Shown: positions 11,955 to 21,321, counted from the first letter of the stretch. The stretch: 64,000 nt of DNA from Myxococcus virescens (GCF_900101905.1 NZ_FNAJ01000006.1:304813-368812); one strand, 5' to 3'. Program-made: numbers and translations. Notes: generated from the sequence alone by a model not told the origin.

Positions 11955-12324
11955 CGGGCCCCCCACGATGCCACGAAGCCGCCGCACGCCGGACCTCCAA
12001 GGTCGTCCGGGCAACCGCACTCCTTCCACGCGAGCGCCGGGAACAAGGGGGTTGCTTCCCGAGCGGCCTGCGCGTGGGCACCGTGGAATACCGTCCACGA
12101 ACGCCAACGCTACGGTGGTCGAAGAATATCGGCTGCGCGGGGCCTGTCCACCCGCCGGGTTCTGACTCTCGCAAGCACCGTGACAGGCCGGATGTGGTGA
12201 GGACCCATAGCAGTTGCGCATTCACGACGAGTGTGAGCAGGCGCGGGGGAGACTGAATTCCTTTCAGGGCGCGTCATGAAGCAGCGCGATATGTGGAAAA
12301 CCGCTACGCCGGCTTGAGCTCACC
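11955..12324. other. Gene-free stretch
   Basis: About 370 bp between the hairpin and the DUF429 gene. Several open frames exist but none has a ribosome site or family signature, so I regard them as chance. Near the right end TGTGGAAAA (12292-12300) is one mismatch from a DnaA box; alone it is weak evidence. Confidence 0.4.
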
Positions 12325-13050
12325 ATGCGCTTCCTGGGCTGGGATTTGACGGACCCGTACGCACGCGTTGCCCGGCCCGTGGACGTGGCGGAGGTGGATG
12401 CCCGGGGGCAGGTGCGCTTCTCCGAGCTTCGGTGGCCCATCCCCTCCAAGGCGCTCGGCTTCACCCCCGAGCTGCTGCGCTCGTCATTTCCTTTGAACCC
12501 GGAGGATGTGCTCGTCATCGATGGACCCCAGGCGCTGGCCCGGCCAGGAGCCTCCGTGCGCGAAGCGGAGCGATGCCTGCGCGCGCCGGGACGCACGCCC
12601 GACGTGCTACCCGAGCCTGGACGTCCCTTCGCCGGCTTCGTCCGGGGCGGAGTGCTGCTGTTCGCGGCGCTGCATGCGCGGGGTGGGCATCCCCTGTTGG
12701 ACGTGGACACGGACTCGCTGGAGGAGGCCCGCCTCTTCGAGGCCTTCCCCGGCGCGACGTGGCGCGCGCTGTCTGTGGAGAAGTTGGGGAAGAAGACGTC
12801 TCACGCGGGACGGACGCGAAGACAGGCGGTGCTGGAGGCGCGGGGCCTGCGCTTCCCACCGGGCCTGCTTCCCACCCATGACCAGTTGGACGCAGCGCTG
12901 TGCGCGTGGCTCGGGTGGCTCACGCGCAAGGCGCCCGCGCGCGTCACCGCCGTGGGCGCACCGCTCACCGTGGATGCCCAGGGCTGGCTGCGCGAGGGCC
13001 GCATCCTCGACGTGCGGTCTTCCGATACGCCCACAAGTTCTCCACAGTGA
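12325..13050 (+). CDS. DUF429 family protein (predicted RNase H-like nuclease)
   Basis: 241 aa. It begins with FLGWDLTDPYAR, a beta strand ending in an acidic residue as in RNase H-like folds, and continues with VLVIDGPQAL (about 64-73) and THDQLDAALCAWL near residue 188, matching the three acidic positions expected for DUF429. The family is predicted to have RNase H-like nuclease folds, but its substrate is unknown. The gene converges on the Cys-rich lipoprotein gene with a 16-bp gap. The ATG at 12325 lacks a strong ribosome site. Confidence 0.75.
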   Translation: MRFLGWDLTDPYARVARPVDVAEVDARGQVRFSELRWPIPSKALGFTPELLRSSFPLNPEDVLVIDGPQALARPGASVREAERCLRAPGRTPDVLPEPGRPFAGFVRGGVLLFAALHARGGHPLLDVDTDSLEEARLFEAFPGATWRALSVEKLGKKTSHAGRTRRQAVLEARGLRFPPGLLPTHDQLDAALCAWLGWLTRKAPARVTAVGAPLTVDAQGWLREGRILDVRSSDTPTSSPQ

Positions 13051-13066
13051 AGCGCCGCGCTGCTGC

Positions 13067-15268
13067 TCAGTGAACCGCGTTCTCATGGTGCCCGTGCCCC
13101 GGTCCTCCGAAAGTCCCGGGCCAGGGCGCGTTCGCGGGCAGCACCCCCGGCATGGGGAAGCGCATGAAGCGCGGCTGGCTGTTGGCGAAGGGCGGATCGC
13201 ACTCGCCACAACTGAGGGCCCCATCCATCACGTAGAGGGCGCCAGGCCCCAGCTCCATCAACTGCGGCACCGTGCGCGGCGCGTAGTCGAGCGGGCACTG
13301 GAAGGCTTCCGCCCCATCCCGCGCGCGCACGCCCACGAGCAACCGTTGGTTGTCGGCCGCCACCGCGTGCGTCAGCACCAGCGTCTCGGGGGGAAGCCCC
13401 GTGCCCCTGGGCCAGGTGGCCAGCCGGAGCTCCTTGCTCGTCAGGTGCTGGCCTTCCTTCAGCGAGTACAGCCACGCCGGCTCCAGGTCCGGAAGGCGGA
13501 AGCCCTTCAGCTGCGTGGCGGCCGGCGTGGCGCTCCGGCTGTCCACACCCGCGTTCACCGTGGTGCCCGACGCGCTGGGCACCACCACGTCCGAGGTGGC
13601 CACCGCGCGGCCCAACTGCTGGGCGAGGTGCTCCCCCACCGGTGTCCCGTCCCGGGTGCTCAACGCCTGGAAGCCCCATTCGGGCAGCAGCAACCCGTTC
13701 ACCACCGCGAGCTCGCCCGCGCGCAGGGGCTCCGTCCTCCGCCAGCGCGGCACCCCGTCCGAGGAGAAGGCCATCAGCAATGAGGGCGCCCCCGACGCCA
13801 GCGGCGCGCCCGTGTTCAGCGTGGGCGCGAAGGCGACGTAGAGGTCCCCCACCGCGTCCGAGGCGAGGCCATACGGGTGCGGGTGGTTGCACTCGGCGAG
13901 CTGTGGGTCCGTCAGCTCGCGCGCGGACACCATGTGGCCGAAGGCATCCAGCACCACCAGGAAGTACATGCGGCACGCCGTGTCGCGCCGCTGGTCCGTG
14001 GGGTAGGCCTCGAAGAGGGCCGCCAGCCGGTCCGGCGCCATCACCGCCAGCCGCGCCAGGAAGAGCGTCTGCGTCCTGTCGCGGAAGTCCGGCCGCGCGT
14101 CGGCCAGGGTGAAGGTCCACCGCGGTGTCCCCGTGTCTCGCTCCAACAGCGACACCGTCCCGTCCATCGGCATGTCCATGCACAGGAGCCGGTCGTTCCA
14201 CAGCATGCAGCGGCGCGCCGGTTTGGAGGCCCGCACCGGAGGCCCCTTGCCCGCCGCGTCCAGCACGGGCGTGCCGTAGAAACCCGACAGCGTCACGTCC
14301 CCTTCCGGCCCCACCAGCAGGTCCTGCAGCTGCTCTTCTCCCGCCCGGGCGTCGTGCTCCCAATCCACCTTCAGGGGTTGCGCCGCGGGACGCGCGCACA
14401 CGCCACCGCGGCAGTGCCCCGACGCCTGGCACGGGCTGGCCGCTTCACACAGGAAGCCCTCCGGCAGGTCGCGCTTCACGCAGGCCCCATCCAGGCACAC
14501 GTCCGCGTCCTCGCAGGTACCTTGGGCCGCGCCGCAGAGGGTGCCGTCCGGCGCGGGAGCCGTGGCGCATCCCATCCGCGGGTCGCACGTCCCCACCTGA
14601 CACGGCCCGGCCGCGGGACAGGGCGGCGCCGGCACGGACTGGCACCCGTCCAGCACGTGGCACACGTCCGCGGTGCAGGCGTTGCCGTCGTCACAGGCGC
14701 GCTCCTCGCCCCGACAGCGTCCCGCCTGGCAGGTGGCGCCGGTGATGCAGGCATTGCCCGGCTCACACGCGGTGCCGTCCGGCAGCACCGACTCCACGCA
14801 CCGCTCCGTCACCAGGTCGAAGGTGGCCGCCGCGCACGTCACGGGCGTGAAGCACTCCGGCACCGGCTTCGCCTCGCCCGCCAGCACCAGCTGCACCTGG
14901 CCGCCATCCGACGCGGTGCCGGTGAGGATGACCTCGTAGGTCCCTTCAGCTTCGGGCGCGAAGCGCAGACGCACTGGCACCTCGCCCGCCAGCACCCGGA
15001 CCGGCAGCGCCGCCTCCAACGAGAAGGGCGCCGTCACGTCCGTCCACACGACATCCAGCGGGGCCCGGCCGCCATTCACCACGCGGACTTCGGCCTCCCG
15101 CCGGGTGCCCGGGTAGGCGTGCGGGAAGTCCACGCGCCGCGCCGACAACCGCAACCGCCCCTCCGCCCCCGACAAAGACGGCGTGTCCCGACAAGCCGCC
15201 GCTCCCAACCCCAGCATCAGCGCCAAGACGATGCCGCTGTACCGGGACGCCTGCGTTGCGTGCGCCAT
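13067..15268 (-). CDS. Large Cys-rich lipoprotein
   Basis: 733 aa from the ATG at 15268 (MAHATQASRYSG), chosen because it begins a signal peptide with lipobox LGAAAC; in-frame codons upstream do not resemble a signal. Residues about 30-130 form an ASH/choice-of-anchor-like beta-sandwich (DFPHAYPGTRREAEVRVVN). Next is a Cys-rich stretch of about 190 residues with repeated DGxxC and C-x-x-G patterns (DGTACEPGNACITG, ACDDGNACTADVC), typical of myxobacterial surface lipoproteins with many disulfides. The C-terminal half resembles a beta-propeller (WDxx-type strands). Likely displayed in the outer membrane; the role is unknown. Confidence 0.75.
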   Translation of the reverse strand: MAHATQASRYSGIVLALMLGLGAAACRDTPSLSGAEGRLRLSARRVDFPHAYPGTRREAEVRVVNGGRAPLDVVWTDVTAPFSLEAALPVRVLAGEVPVRLRFAPEAEGTYEVILTGTASDGGQVQLVLAGEAKPVPECFTPVTCAAATFDLVTERCVESVLPDGTACEPGNACITGATCQAGRCRGEERACDDGNACTADVCHVLDGCQSVPAPPCPAAGPCQVGTCDPRMGCATAPAPDGTLCGAAQGTCEDADVCLDGACVKRDLPEGFLCEAASPCQASGHCRGGVCARPAAQPLKVDWEHDARAGEEQLQDLLVGPEGDVTLSGFYGTPVLDAAGKGPPVRASKPARRCMLWNDRLLCMDMPMDGTVSLLERDTGTPRWTFTLADARPDFRDRTQTLFLARLAVMAPDRLAALFEAYPTDQRRDTACRMYFLVVLDAFGHMVSARELTDPQLAECNHPHPYGLASDAVGDLYVAFAPTLNTGAPLASGAPSLLMAFSSDGVPRWRRTEPLRAGELAVVNGLLLPEWGFQALSTRDGTPVGEHLAQQLGRAVATSDVVVPSASGTTVNAGVDSRSATPAATQLKGFRLPDLEPAWLYSLKEGQHLTSKELRLATWPRGTGLPPETLVLTHAVAADNQRLLVGVRARDGAEAFQCPLDYAPRTVPQLMELGPGALYVMDGALSCGECDPPFANSQPRFMRFPMPGVLPANAPWPGTFGGPGHGHHENAVH

Positions 15269-15473
15269 GGCGTTCCCCCCCCGTGCCTCCTGGCTATACC
15301 CACGCCAGAAGGCCCCGCGGACGCCCCGCTCCCTCGATGTCCCACCTCCCAACACTTCAGGGTCGGCGGGGAGGGGGGCAGTGTTTTTTACAGGCCGTTC
15401 CACTGCTACAGGCTGCAACCACGCGAAATGGTTGGATGCCGGAAGGGTATGGTTCTGGCACCCGGGGTACGCC

Positions 15474-15770
15474 ATGACCTCTGTCGCATCCTCCTCATGC
15501 GCCCCTTCGTCATCGCAGGCCTTCACCGTGCTCATCCCACGCGGCCTTCAGGCGGCCGTGGAGGGGCTCGCGGCGGAGACCCGCCAGGAGCTGCTCGCCG
15601 AGCTGTTCCGCCTGGCCGCGCTGGCCCGGCAGGAGGAAAGTCAGCTGCCCCCCGAGTTCCCGTACACGCTGCGGCTGGACGTCGCCGGCTGCCAGGTCAG
15701 CGTGGAGCTGGACCCGTCCCGCTCGCGCCTCACCCTCGTGGGCCTGCTGCGGCCCCAGCCGCTGGAGTGA
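15474..15770 (+). CDS. Small protein of unknown function
   Basis: 98 aa from the ATG at 15474; a GTG in the same frame at 15528 (before LIPRGLQAAV) is an alternative. The C-terminal 70 residues read as two helices (LQAAVEGLAAETRQELLAEL) followed by a beta hairpin (YTLRLDVAGCQVSVELD). No signal peptide or known motif. It is followed 29 bp later by another small gene on the same strand, so the two are probably co-transcribed. Confidence 0.6.
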   Translation: MTSVASSSCAPSSSQAFTVLIPRGLQAAVEGLAAETRQELLAELFRLAALARQEESQLPPEFPYTLRLDVAGCQVSVELDPSRSRLTLVGLLRPQPLE

Positions 15771-15799
15771 GCCCGGCGACCCGCCTGGGCTGGGGTGAG

Positions 15800-16096
15800 A
15801 TGTCGCGCCGTGCTGGATACGCAGAATCCTGGGACCTCACGTACCTGGTGGAGCAGCTCCGGGAGCTGATCGGGCACGACCTGCGCCTGGGCGCCGCCCT
15901 CAGCGATGAGCTGGAGGACGTCCTGGGCAGCCTGGTGCAGCGCAATCAGCGCCTGAGGGTCCTGCAGCGCATGGTGACCGCAGAACGCGCCCCAGAGGAC
16001 CTGGCGGCCCTTCGCGGGGCATTGGAGGAGATGGACCGGGAGCTGATGACCCGGCTGCCTGCGTTGCTCGAACAGCTGCGCCTGGCGCTGGCTTGA
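15800..16096 (+). CDS. Small all-helical protein of unknown function
   Basis: 98 aa, ATG at 15800. The whole chain looks alpha-helical with Leu heptads (LVEQLRELIGHDLRLGAALS, LEEMDRELMTRLPALLEQL), suggesting a coiled coil or a small adaptor. No membrane segment or catalytic motif. It lies just downstream of another 98-aa gene and may share its transcript. Confidence 0.6.
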   Translation: MSRRAGYAESWDLTYLVEQLRELIGHDLRLGAALSDELEDVLGSLVQRNQRLRVLQRMVTAERAPEDLAALRGALEEMDRELMTRLPALLEQLRLALA

Positions 16097-16429
16097 GGTG
16101 GGGCACCGGCCCTGGGTTTCCACAGGCACTTCATCCCCAGCGCCGACTGCTTCTTCTAAAGGTTCATAAGAGGTATTGATCTATTGGTAGTGGCAGTAGG
16201 CAGCTCGGACTTGGGGACAAGTCAGCAAGCTCCCGGGAACACTCACGAATTCGGGATGTGCTACATGTGGGTAAAGTGACGGTTATCCCCGGGAACCCAC
16301 AGGTGTTGATCCACACCGGGGTTTCTCCACAGCCCCTCCCCCACTGTCCACAGGCCATCCACAGCTTCCCGGTGGATGCGGGAGGCACCCCAGGTGGAGG
16401 CCCGTTCTCACCACACGTCCGCCCCGTAC
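16097..16429. other. Intergenic region with A+T-rich tract and DnaA-box-like cluster
   Basis: This 333-bp stretch lies upstream of the second kinase gene. The part at about 16155-16195 is unusually A+T-rich for this genome (ATAAGAGGTATTGATCTATT) and could be a promoter. Four TCCACA hexamers in the same orientation follow at 16310, 16326, 16347 and 16358, plus TTATCC at 16284; these are annotated separately. Confidence 0.5.
16283..16363 (+). promoter_or_regulatory. Cluster of DnaA-box-like motifs
   Basis: Five nonamers resemble the DnaA box TTATCCACA in one orientation: TTATCCCCG (16283), TGATCCACA (16307), TTCTCCACA (16323), CTGTCCACA (16344) and CCATCCACA (16355). Four share the core TCCACA within 54 bp. 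No copy is perfect. They may be DnaA sites controlling the kinase gene or titrating DnaA, or sites for another regulator. Confidence 0.45.
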
Positions 16430-18166
16430 ATGCCTGTTATCGTCTGGCGCGGGATGTGCCCCGACAGCGGGGTGCCGGCGGAGGGTTTCCCCATCGACTT
16501 CTATCGGGGCGAGCGCATCGGGAAGTACGAGGTCGTCACGCAGCTCTCCGTGGGCGGAATGGCGGAGCTGTTCCTGGGCTTCACTTCGGGTCCGGGTGGC
16601 TTCCGCAAGTACGTGGTCATCAAACGGGTGCTGCCGGACGCGCGGGACAATGCGCAGTTCGAACGCATGTTCCTGGACGAGGCGCGCATCACCGCGGCCT
16701 TCAACCACCCGAACATCGCGCAGGTGTTCGACCTGGGGCGCGAGGATGACGGGCTCTACCTGGCCATGGAGTTCATCGCCGGGCAGAACCTGAACCAGAT
16801 TACCGGCGCGTGCCTGCGCCGCCAGGAGCAGCTCCCGCTGGGCTTCACGTTGTCGGTGGCGCGCGACGTCTGCATGGCGCTGCACTACGCGCACACCTAT
16901 ACGGCGCCTTCTGGCGCGCCCAGCCCCGTCATCCACCGCGACGTCGCCCAGAAGAACATCATGGTGACGTACGACGGCGTGGTGAAGCTGCTCGACTTCG
17001 GCATCGCCAAGGCGAAGGACAGCCTGGAGCGCACCAACGTCGGCACGGTGAAGGGCACCACCGGGTACATGTCCCCGGAGCAGGTGCGGGGCGATACACT
17101 GGACGGCCGCAGTGACTTGTTCTCCGTCGGGGTGATGATGCACGAGCTCATCACCGGCGCGCGCCTGTTCGCGGGCAAGAACGAGCGCGACGAGATGATG
17201 AAGATTCTGGAGGCGCCCGTCCCCTGGCCCTCGCACGTTTCGCCGCACGTGCCCGAAGAGGTGTCCAAGGTGGTGATGCGGGCGCTGGAGCGCAGCCGCG
17301 AGAAGCGCTTCGCCAACGGCCGGGACATGGCTCGGGCGATTGAAGCGGCGGCGGGCAAGTTGCTGCTGGACGCGCATGACCGGGCCGCGCTGATGCAGGA
17401 CTGGTTCGCCGAGCGCATGTCCGCCACGCGCGTCATGCTGGAGTCCGCGGACGGCACCACCAACGGCGTCATGCTGGACTCCGCGAAGCGGGCGCTGCGC
17501 AGCGATGACGGGCCCTACCTCCCCGAGCGCAACGACATCCCGACGCCGTCGAACGGCGTGGCCGGCATGCCGCGCAAGCCCTCGCGCAAGGTGCCCGCGG
17601 CGGCGGCGTCCCGGAAGGCTTCGGCGGCCGTGGAGGACACGCCGCAGCCGCCGGAGAGCAAGGCCTCCAATGTGCTGTGGGGGCTGGTGCTGATGGGCAT
17701 CCTGGTGGGCGGTGGCTATGCCGCATGGCACCTGTCGAAGGTGCTGAACGAGACGGTGGAGGAAGAGGACGCGAGCGTGCTGCGCACCCTCCCCCAGCAC
17801 GACCCGAACCTGCCCGTCTACCTGGGACCGGGCTCGGGCCCGCCCACGGATGCCGGCAACACGGAGGCTTCAGCGAAGGCGGTGGGCGGCGAGGACGCGG
17901 AGGGAGCCCGTTCCAAGGAGGCGGCGAGCGCCCGTCCGGTGAAGGGCCGGGGCAAGCTGACCTTGCTGGTGTTGCCGGAGGCGGAGGTCTTCCGAGGCAA
18001 GAAGCGGGTGGGCCGCACGCCGATGTTCAACGTGGCCATGCCCGCGGGGGAGCACGACCTGACCATCGTGGGCCCGGACGGCAAGAAGCGCATGCTGTCG
18101 GTGCCGATCAGCGCCGGGGAGACGACCCAGTTCCGGCTGAAGCTGGCGGAAATCCCCGAGCGCTGA
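16430..18166 (+). CDS. Transmembrane Ser/Thr protein kinase with PEGA-like domain
   Basis: 578 aa from the ATG at 16430; a start at 16454 (MCPDSG) is possible. Kinase motifs are intact: Gly-rich loop LSVGGMAELF (39-48), Lys65 in VVIK, HRDVAQKN (169-176), DFG (189-191). A Lys/Arg/Ala-rich linker leads to one TM helix (NVLWGLVLMGILVGGGYAAW, about 413-433), and the exported tail ends in a PEGA-like domain (about 507-575: GRTPMFNVAMPAGEHDLTIV). It shares close sequence and domain plan with the kinase at 6.6 kb, so the two are probably paralogues. It precedes the glutathione synthetase gene by 79 bp. Confidence 0.9.
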   Translation: MPVIVWRGMCPDSGVPAEGFPIDFYRGERIGKYEVVTQLSVGGMAELFLGFTSGPGGFRKYVVIKRVLPDARDNAQFERMFLDEARITAAFNHPNIAQVFDLGREDDGLYLAMEFIAGQNLNQITGACLRRQEQLPLGFTLSVARDVCMALHYAHTYTAPSGAPSPVIHRDVAQKNIMVTYDGVVKLLDFGIAKAKDSLERTNVGTVKGTTGYMSPEQVRGDTLDGRSDLFSVGVMMHELITGARLFAGKNERDEMMKILEAPVPWPSHVSPHVPEEVSKVVMRALERSREKRFANGRDMARAIEAAAGKLLLDAHDRAALMQDWFAERMSATRVMLESADGTTNGVMLDSAKRALRSDDGPYLPERNDIPTPSNGVAGMPRKPSRKVPAAAASRKASAAVEDTPQPPESKASNVLWGLVLMGILVGGGYAAWHLSKVLNETVEEEDASVLRTLPQHDPNLPVYLGPGSGPPTDAGNTEASAKAVGGEDAEGARSKEAASARPVKGRGKLTLLVLPEAEVFRGKKRVGRTPMFNVAMPAGEHDLTIVGPDGKKRMLSVPISAGETTQFRLKLAEIPER

Positions 18167-18245
18167 AACACAGAACCGGGATTGAGGGGCACGTCCCGGG
18201 GCACTTGGTTATCTTCGCGCCCCTCTCCCTCTGATTCCGGACTGT

Positions 18246-19214
18246 ATGGCCCCTCTGACCATTGGCTTCCTGATGGACCCGCTCGAGACAGTGCGGGTGG
18301 ACCACGACTCCACGTTCGCGTTGATGCTCGAAGCGCAGAAGCGCGGCCACCAGGTGCGCTACTTCGAACAGGGCTGGCTGCGCTTCAACGGCACCTGCGC
18401 GGAGGCGCGCATGCGCCACGTCACCGTGCGCCGCGAGCTGGGACGGCACTTCGACATCCTCGACGAGGCCCCTCGCCCGGTGTCCTCGCTGGACGTGCTC
18501 TTCATGCGCAAGGACCCGCCGGTGGACGCGGAGTTCCTGCACGCCACCCAGCTGGTGGAGCTGTGCGGCACGGGCCGGCCCCCTGTCTTCATCAACGAGC
18601 CGGCGGGCATCCGCGACGCGAACGAGAAGCTCTTCTCCCTGCGCTACCCGGACCTGATGCCGGACACGCGCGTCACCAGCGAGCTGCCGGTGCTGCTGGA
18701 CTTCATCGCGCGCAACGCGGCGGGCACCATCCTCAAGCCAGTAGATGGCTTCGCGGGCAAGGGCATCCTCTTCCTGTCCGCCACGGACCGGAACGCGCGC
18801 TCCGCGGTGGACATGCTCACCCGGGGCGGCCGCGAGGCCGTCATGGCGCAGGCGTACATCCCGGAGAGCCGCCAGGGCGACAAGCGCATCCTCCTGGTGG
18901 ACGGTGAGCCGGTGGGCGGCGTGCTGCGCGTCCCGTCCGACGACGACCACCGCGGCAACATGGCGGCGGGCGGTGTGCCTCGCAAGGCCGTGCTCACCCC
19001 GCGGGATCTGGAGATTTGCGAGCGCCTGAAGCCGGAGCTGGTGAAGCGCGGGCTGCGGCTGGTGGGCATCGACGTGCTGGGCTCCTACCTCACCGAGGTC
19101 AACGTGACGAGCCCCACCGGCCTGGTGGAGGCGAACCACCTGGACGACGTGTGCGTGGAGGCCAAGGTGCTGGACGTGGCGGAGCGGCTCGTCGCCGAGC
19201 GCGCCGCGCGCTGA
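18246..19214 (+). CDS. gshB: Glutathione synthetase
   Basis: 322 aa, the usual length for the bacterial ATP-grasp enzyme that joins gamma-glutamylcysteine and glycine. Visible motifs: N-terminal GFLMDPLETVRVDHDSTFAL, which matches the family start (MDP...D.T..L), FMRKDPPVD, the ATP-grasp stretch TILKPVDGFAGKGILFL, and the C-terminal GIDVLGSYLTEVNVTSPTG with Mg-binding Glu/Asn. No gamma-glutamylcysteine ligase gene is in the window. A clean hairpin terminator follows. Confidence 0.93.
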   Translation: MAPLTIGFLMDPLETVRVDHDSTFALMLEAQKRGHQVRYFEQGWLRFNGTCAEARMRHVTVRRELGRHFDILDEAPRPVSSLDVLFMRKDPPVDAEFLHATQLVELCGTGRPPVFINEPAGIRDANEKLFSLRYPDLMPDTRVTSELPVLLDFIARNAAGTILKPVDGFAGKGILFLSATDRNARSAVDMLTRGGREAVMAQAYIPESRQGDKRILLVDGEPVGGVLRVPSDDDHRGNMAAGGVPRKAVLTPRDLEICERLKPELVKRGLRLVGIDVLGSYLTEVNVTSPTGLVEANHLDDVCVEAKVLDVAERLVAERAAR

Positions 19215-19226
19215 GCCCCGCTGGAG

Positions 19227-19254
19227 GACACCGGGCGGCCCGGTGCCCGGTGTC
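19227..19254 (+). terminator. Hairpin terminator after gshB
   Basis: GACACCGGGC (19227-19236) pairs perfectly with GCCCGGTGTC (19245-19254) across an 8-nt loop, 12 bp after the gshB stop, followed by TTCCCC. It is a probable transcription end. Confidence 0.65.
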
Positions 19255-19275
19255 TTCCCCGAGCTGAGGGCTGAC

Positions 19276-19361
19276 TCATGTTTCAGCACACCACACGACG
19301 CGATGCGTGAATTGAATCCTGGTTCATGTTTCAGCGCGATGCGACGCGACGCGCCTTGAAT
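19276..19361. repeat. Imperfect direct repeat
   Basis: TCATGTTTCAGC occurs at 19276-19287 and again at 19324-19335, and each copy is followed by a cgacgcgatgcg-type run and then TTGAATC. The two units are about 40 bp and imperfect. They lie just upstream of the esterase gene and may be operator half-sites or a local duplication. Confidence 0.5.
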
Positions 19362-19431
19362 CAGTGACTCCCGGAAGAGTCAGGTTTCGCCCCGCGGCCG
19401 CCCTTTCCCTCGTGGCCGCCAGGGAGACACC

Positions 19432-21321
19432 ATGCTCAAGCAGCGTCGCAGCCGTTCCTGGCCGTGGTCGTGTTCCGCCGGGGTGCCTCTTGCCGCGTGG
19501 CTGTTCGCGGGCCTCGCGGGCTGTGGCGCTCCGGCAGGGGAAGCGCCGGAGGCCGAGGTGACGGAGCAGCAGCAGCCCCTGCTGACGCAGGTGACGAGCT
19601 TCGGTAGCAACCCCGGCAACCTGCAGATGTTCCGCCACGTGCCGTCCGGCATGCCGGCCAACGCGCCGCTGGTGGTGGTGATGCACGGATGTACGCAGGG
19701 GGCCGCGGGGATGGAGGGCGCTGGCTGGTCCGCGGCGGCGGACGTCTACAAGTTCTACGTCGTCTATCCGCAGCAGCAGGGTGGCAACAACATGACCCGT
19801 TGCTTCAACTGGTTCGAGCCCGGAGACTTCTCACGAGACCGGGGCGAGGCGCTGTCCATCAAGCAGATGGTGGACACGATGAAGGCCACGTACTCCATCG
19901 ACCCGTCGCGGGTGTTCGTGGCGGGGTTCTCGGCGGGGGGATACATGACGCCCGCGCTGCTGGCCGCCTACCCGGATGTCTTCTCCGCCGGGGCCATCCA
20001 CTCCGGCGGTCCGTACCGGTGCGCGGAGTCGATGAATGCGGGCTTCAGTTGCATGAGCCCGGGTGTGAATCGCACGCCCGCCGCGTGGGGAGACGTGGTC
20101 CGCGGCGCGTACCCGGGCTACGCGGGCCCGCGTCCGCGCGTCACCATCTGGCACGGAACCAGTGATTACACGGTGAACGTGATGAACCTCACCGAGGCGA
20201 TGGAGCAGTGGACGAACGTGCACGGCATCGACCAGACGCCGGATACGGTGGAGACGGTGTCCGGCTTCCCGCACAAGGTGTACCGGGACGGCGCGGGCAA
20301 CGCGCTGGTGGAGACGTGGGAGCTCACCGGCATGGGGCACGCGGTGGCCATGGACGCGCAGTTCCCGTTCCCAGGTGGAACGGGCAGCGCGGTCTGTGGC
20401 TCGGTGGGGGCGTACCTGAGCGATGTGAATCTCTGCTCCGTCTACCATCAGGTGAAGTTCTTCGGGATGACGGGAGGCGGAGGCGAGCCCACGGGGGACA
20501 CCACGCCGCCCACGGTCAACGTGACGGCGCCGGCGAAGGGGGCCACGGTGAGTGGCACGGTGAATGTCACCGCGGATGCGGCGGACGCGGTGGGCGTCAC
20601 CCGGGTGGAGTTCCTGGTGAATGGCGAGGTGGTGTCCACGGACACGCAGGCGCCGTATGCCTTCGCTTGGAACAGCACGGCCGTGTCCAACGGGCAGTAC
20701 ACGCTGGGGGCCCGTGCATTTGACGCCGCGGGCAATCAGGCCACGGACGACGACACGGGGGTGACGGTGAGCAACTCAGGCTCCCCGGCGCCGGTGACGG
20801 TGCAGTTCGCCAGCATCGCGGCGGATGACGGCTACCTGAAGGCGGACGCGGATGGCAGCGGGGCGGCGCTGGGATTCATGACGAACCTGGCGCTCGGCCG
20901 GGGGACGGATGGGAAGTACAACCGGTCGTTCCTCTCCTTCGACACGTCGAGCCTTCCGGACGGGGCCACCGTCACGCGGGCGTTCCTGACGGTGATCTAC
21001 TCGTCGGGCTCGGGAGACCCGTGGTCGACGCCCGCGGGGAACACGCTGGTCATCGACGCGAAGACGGGGACGTTCAACGCGGCGAACACGGAGGTGACGG
21101 ACTGGGCGGCGGCGGCCACGGCGAGCAGCGTCGCGGGCATCGACCGGTTCAGCGCGGGAGCGAAGAGCTCCGGGGACTTCAGCGCGGATGGACTCTCCGC
21201 CATCAGCAAGACAGGGAAGACGCAGCTGCGGCTGCGCTTCACCCAGGCGCAGACGGCCACGCAGTACCTGTTCATCCGGGATGGGGCGAACGCGGTGCTG
21301 ACGGTCGTCTATGCGCCGTAG
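19432..21321 (+). CDS. PHB-depolymerase-family esterase lipoprotein
   Basis: 629 aa. A long basic signal region ends in lipobox GLAGC (Cys31). The catalytic domain is an alpha/beta hydrolase of the PHB depolymerase/feruloyl esterase type: HGCTQG (oxyanion side), nucleophile Ser167 in GFSAGG, WHGTSDYTVN (acid) and GMGHAV (His). It is followed by an Ig-like domain (about 350-440, PTVNVTAPAKGATVSG) and a C-terminal beta-sandwich resembling DNRLRE/carbohydrate-binding modules (DDGYLKADADGSG to the end). Likely secreted to cleave polyesters or ester-linked polysaccharide. Its stop overlaps the convergent hipA stop by 13 bp. Confidence 0.88.
   Translation: MLKQRRSRSWPWSCSAGVPLAAWLFAGLAGCGAPAGEAPEAEVTEQQQPLLTQVTSFGSNPGNLQMFRHVPSGMPANAPLVVVMHGCTQGAAGMEGAGWSAAADVYKFYVVYPQQQGGNNMTRCFNWFEPGDFSRDRGEALSIKQMVDTMKATYSIDPSRVFVAGFSAGGYMTPALLAAYPDVFSAGAIHSGGPYRCAESMNAGFSCMSPGVNRTPAAWGDVVRGAYPGYAGPRPRVTIWHGTSDYTVNVMNLTEAMEQWTNVHGIDQTPDTVETVSGFPHKVYRDGAGNALVETWELTGMGHAVAMDAQFPFPGGTGSAVCGSVGAYLSDVNLCSVYHQVKFFGMTGGGGEPTGDTTPPTVNVTAPAKGATVSGTVNVTADAADAVGVTRVEFLVNGEVVSTDTQAPYAFAWNSTAVSNGQYTLGARAFDAAGNQATDDDTGVTVSNSGSPAPVTVQFASIAADDGYLKADADGSGAALGFMTNLALGRGTDGKYNRSFLSFDTSSLPDGATVTRAFLTVIYSSGSGDPWSTPAGNTLVIDAKTGTFNAANTEVTDWAAAATASSVAGIDRFSAGAKSSGDFSADGLSAISKTGKTQLRLRFTQAQTATQYLFIRDGANAVLTVVYAP

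Noticed and set aside
11906..12256. Open frames after the TPR-like gene
   Set aside because: They start inside the hairpin and have no homology-like features.
15421..15473. TGGCAC as a sigma-54 promoter element
   Set aside because: The matching -12 TTGC is not at the right spacing.
13877..15799. Long plus-strand frame over the Cys-rich lipoprotein
   Set aside because: Shadow of the minus-strand gene; only its last 99 codons (from 15800) make a credible protein.
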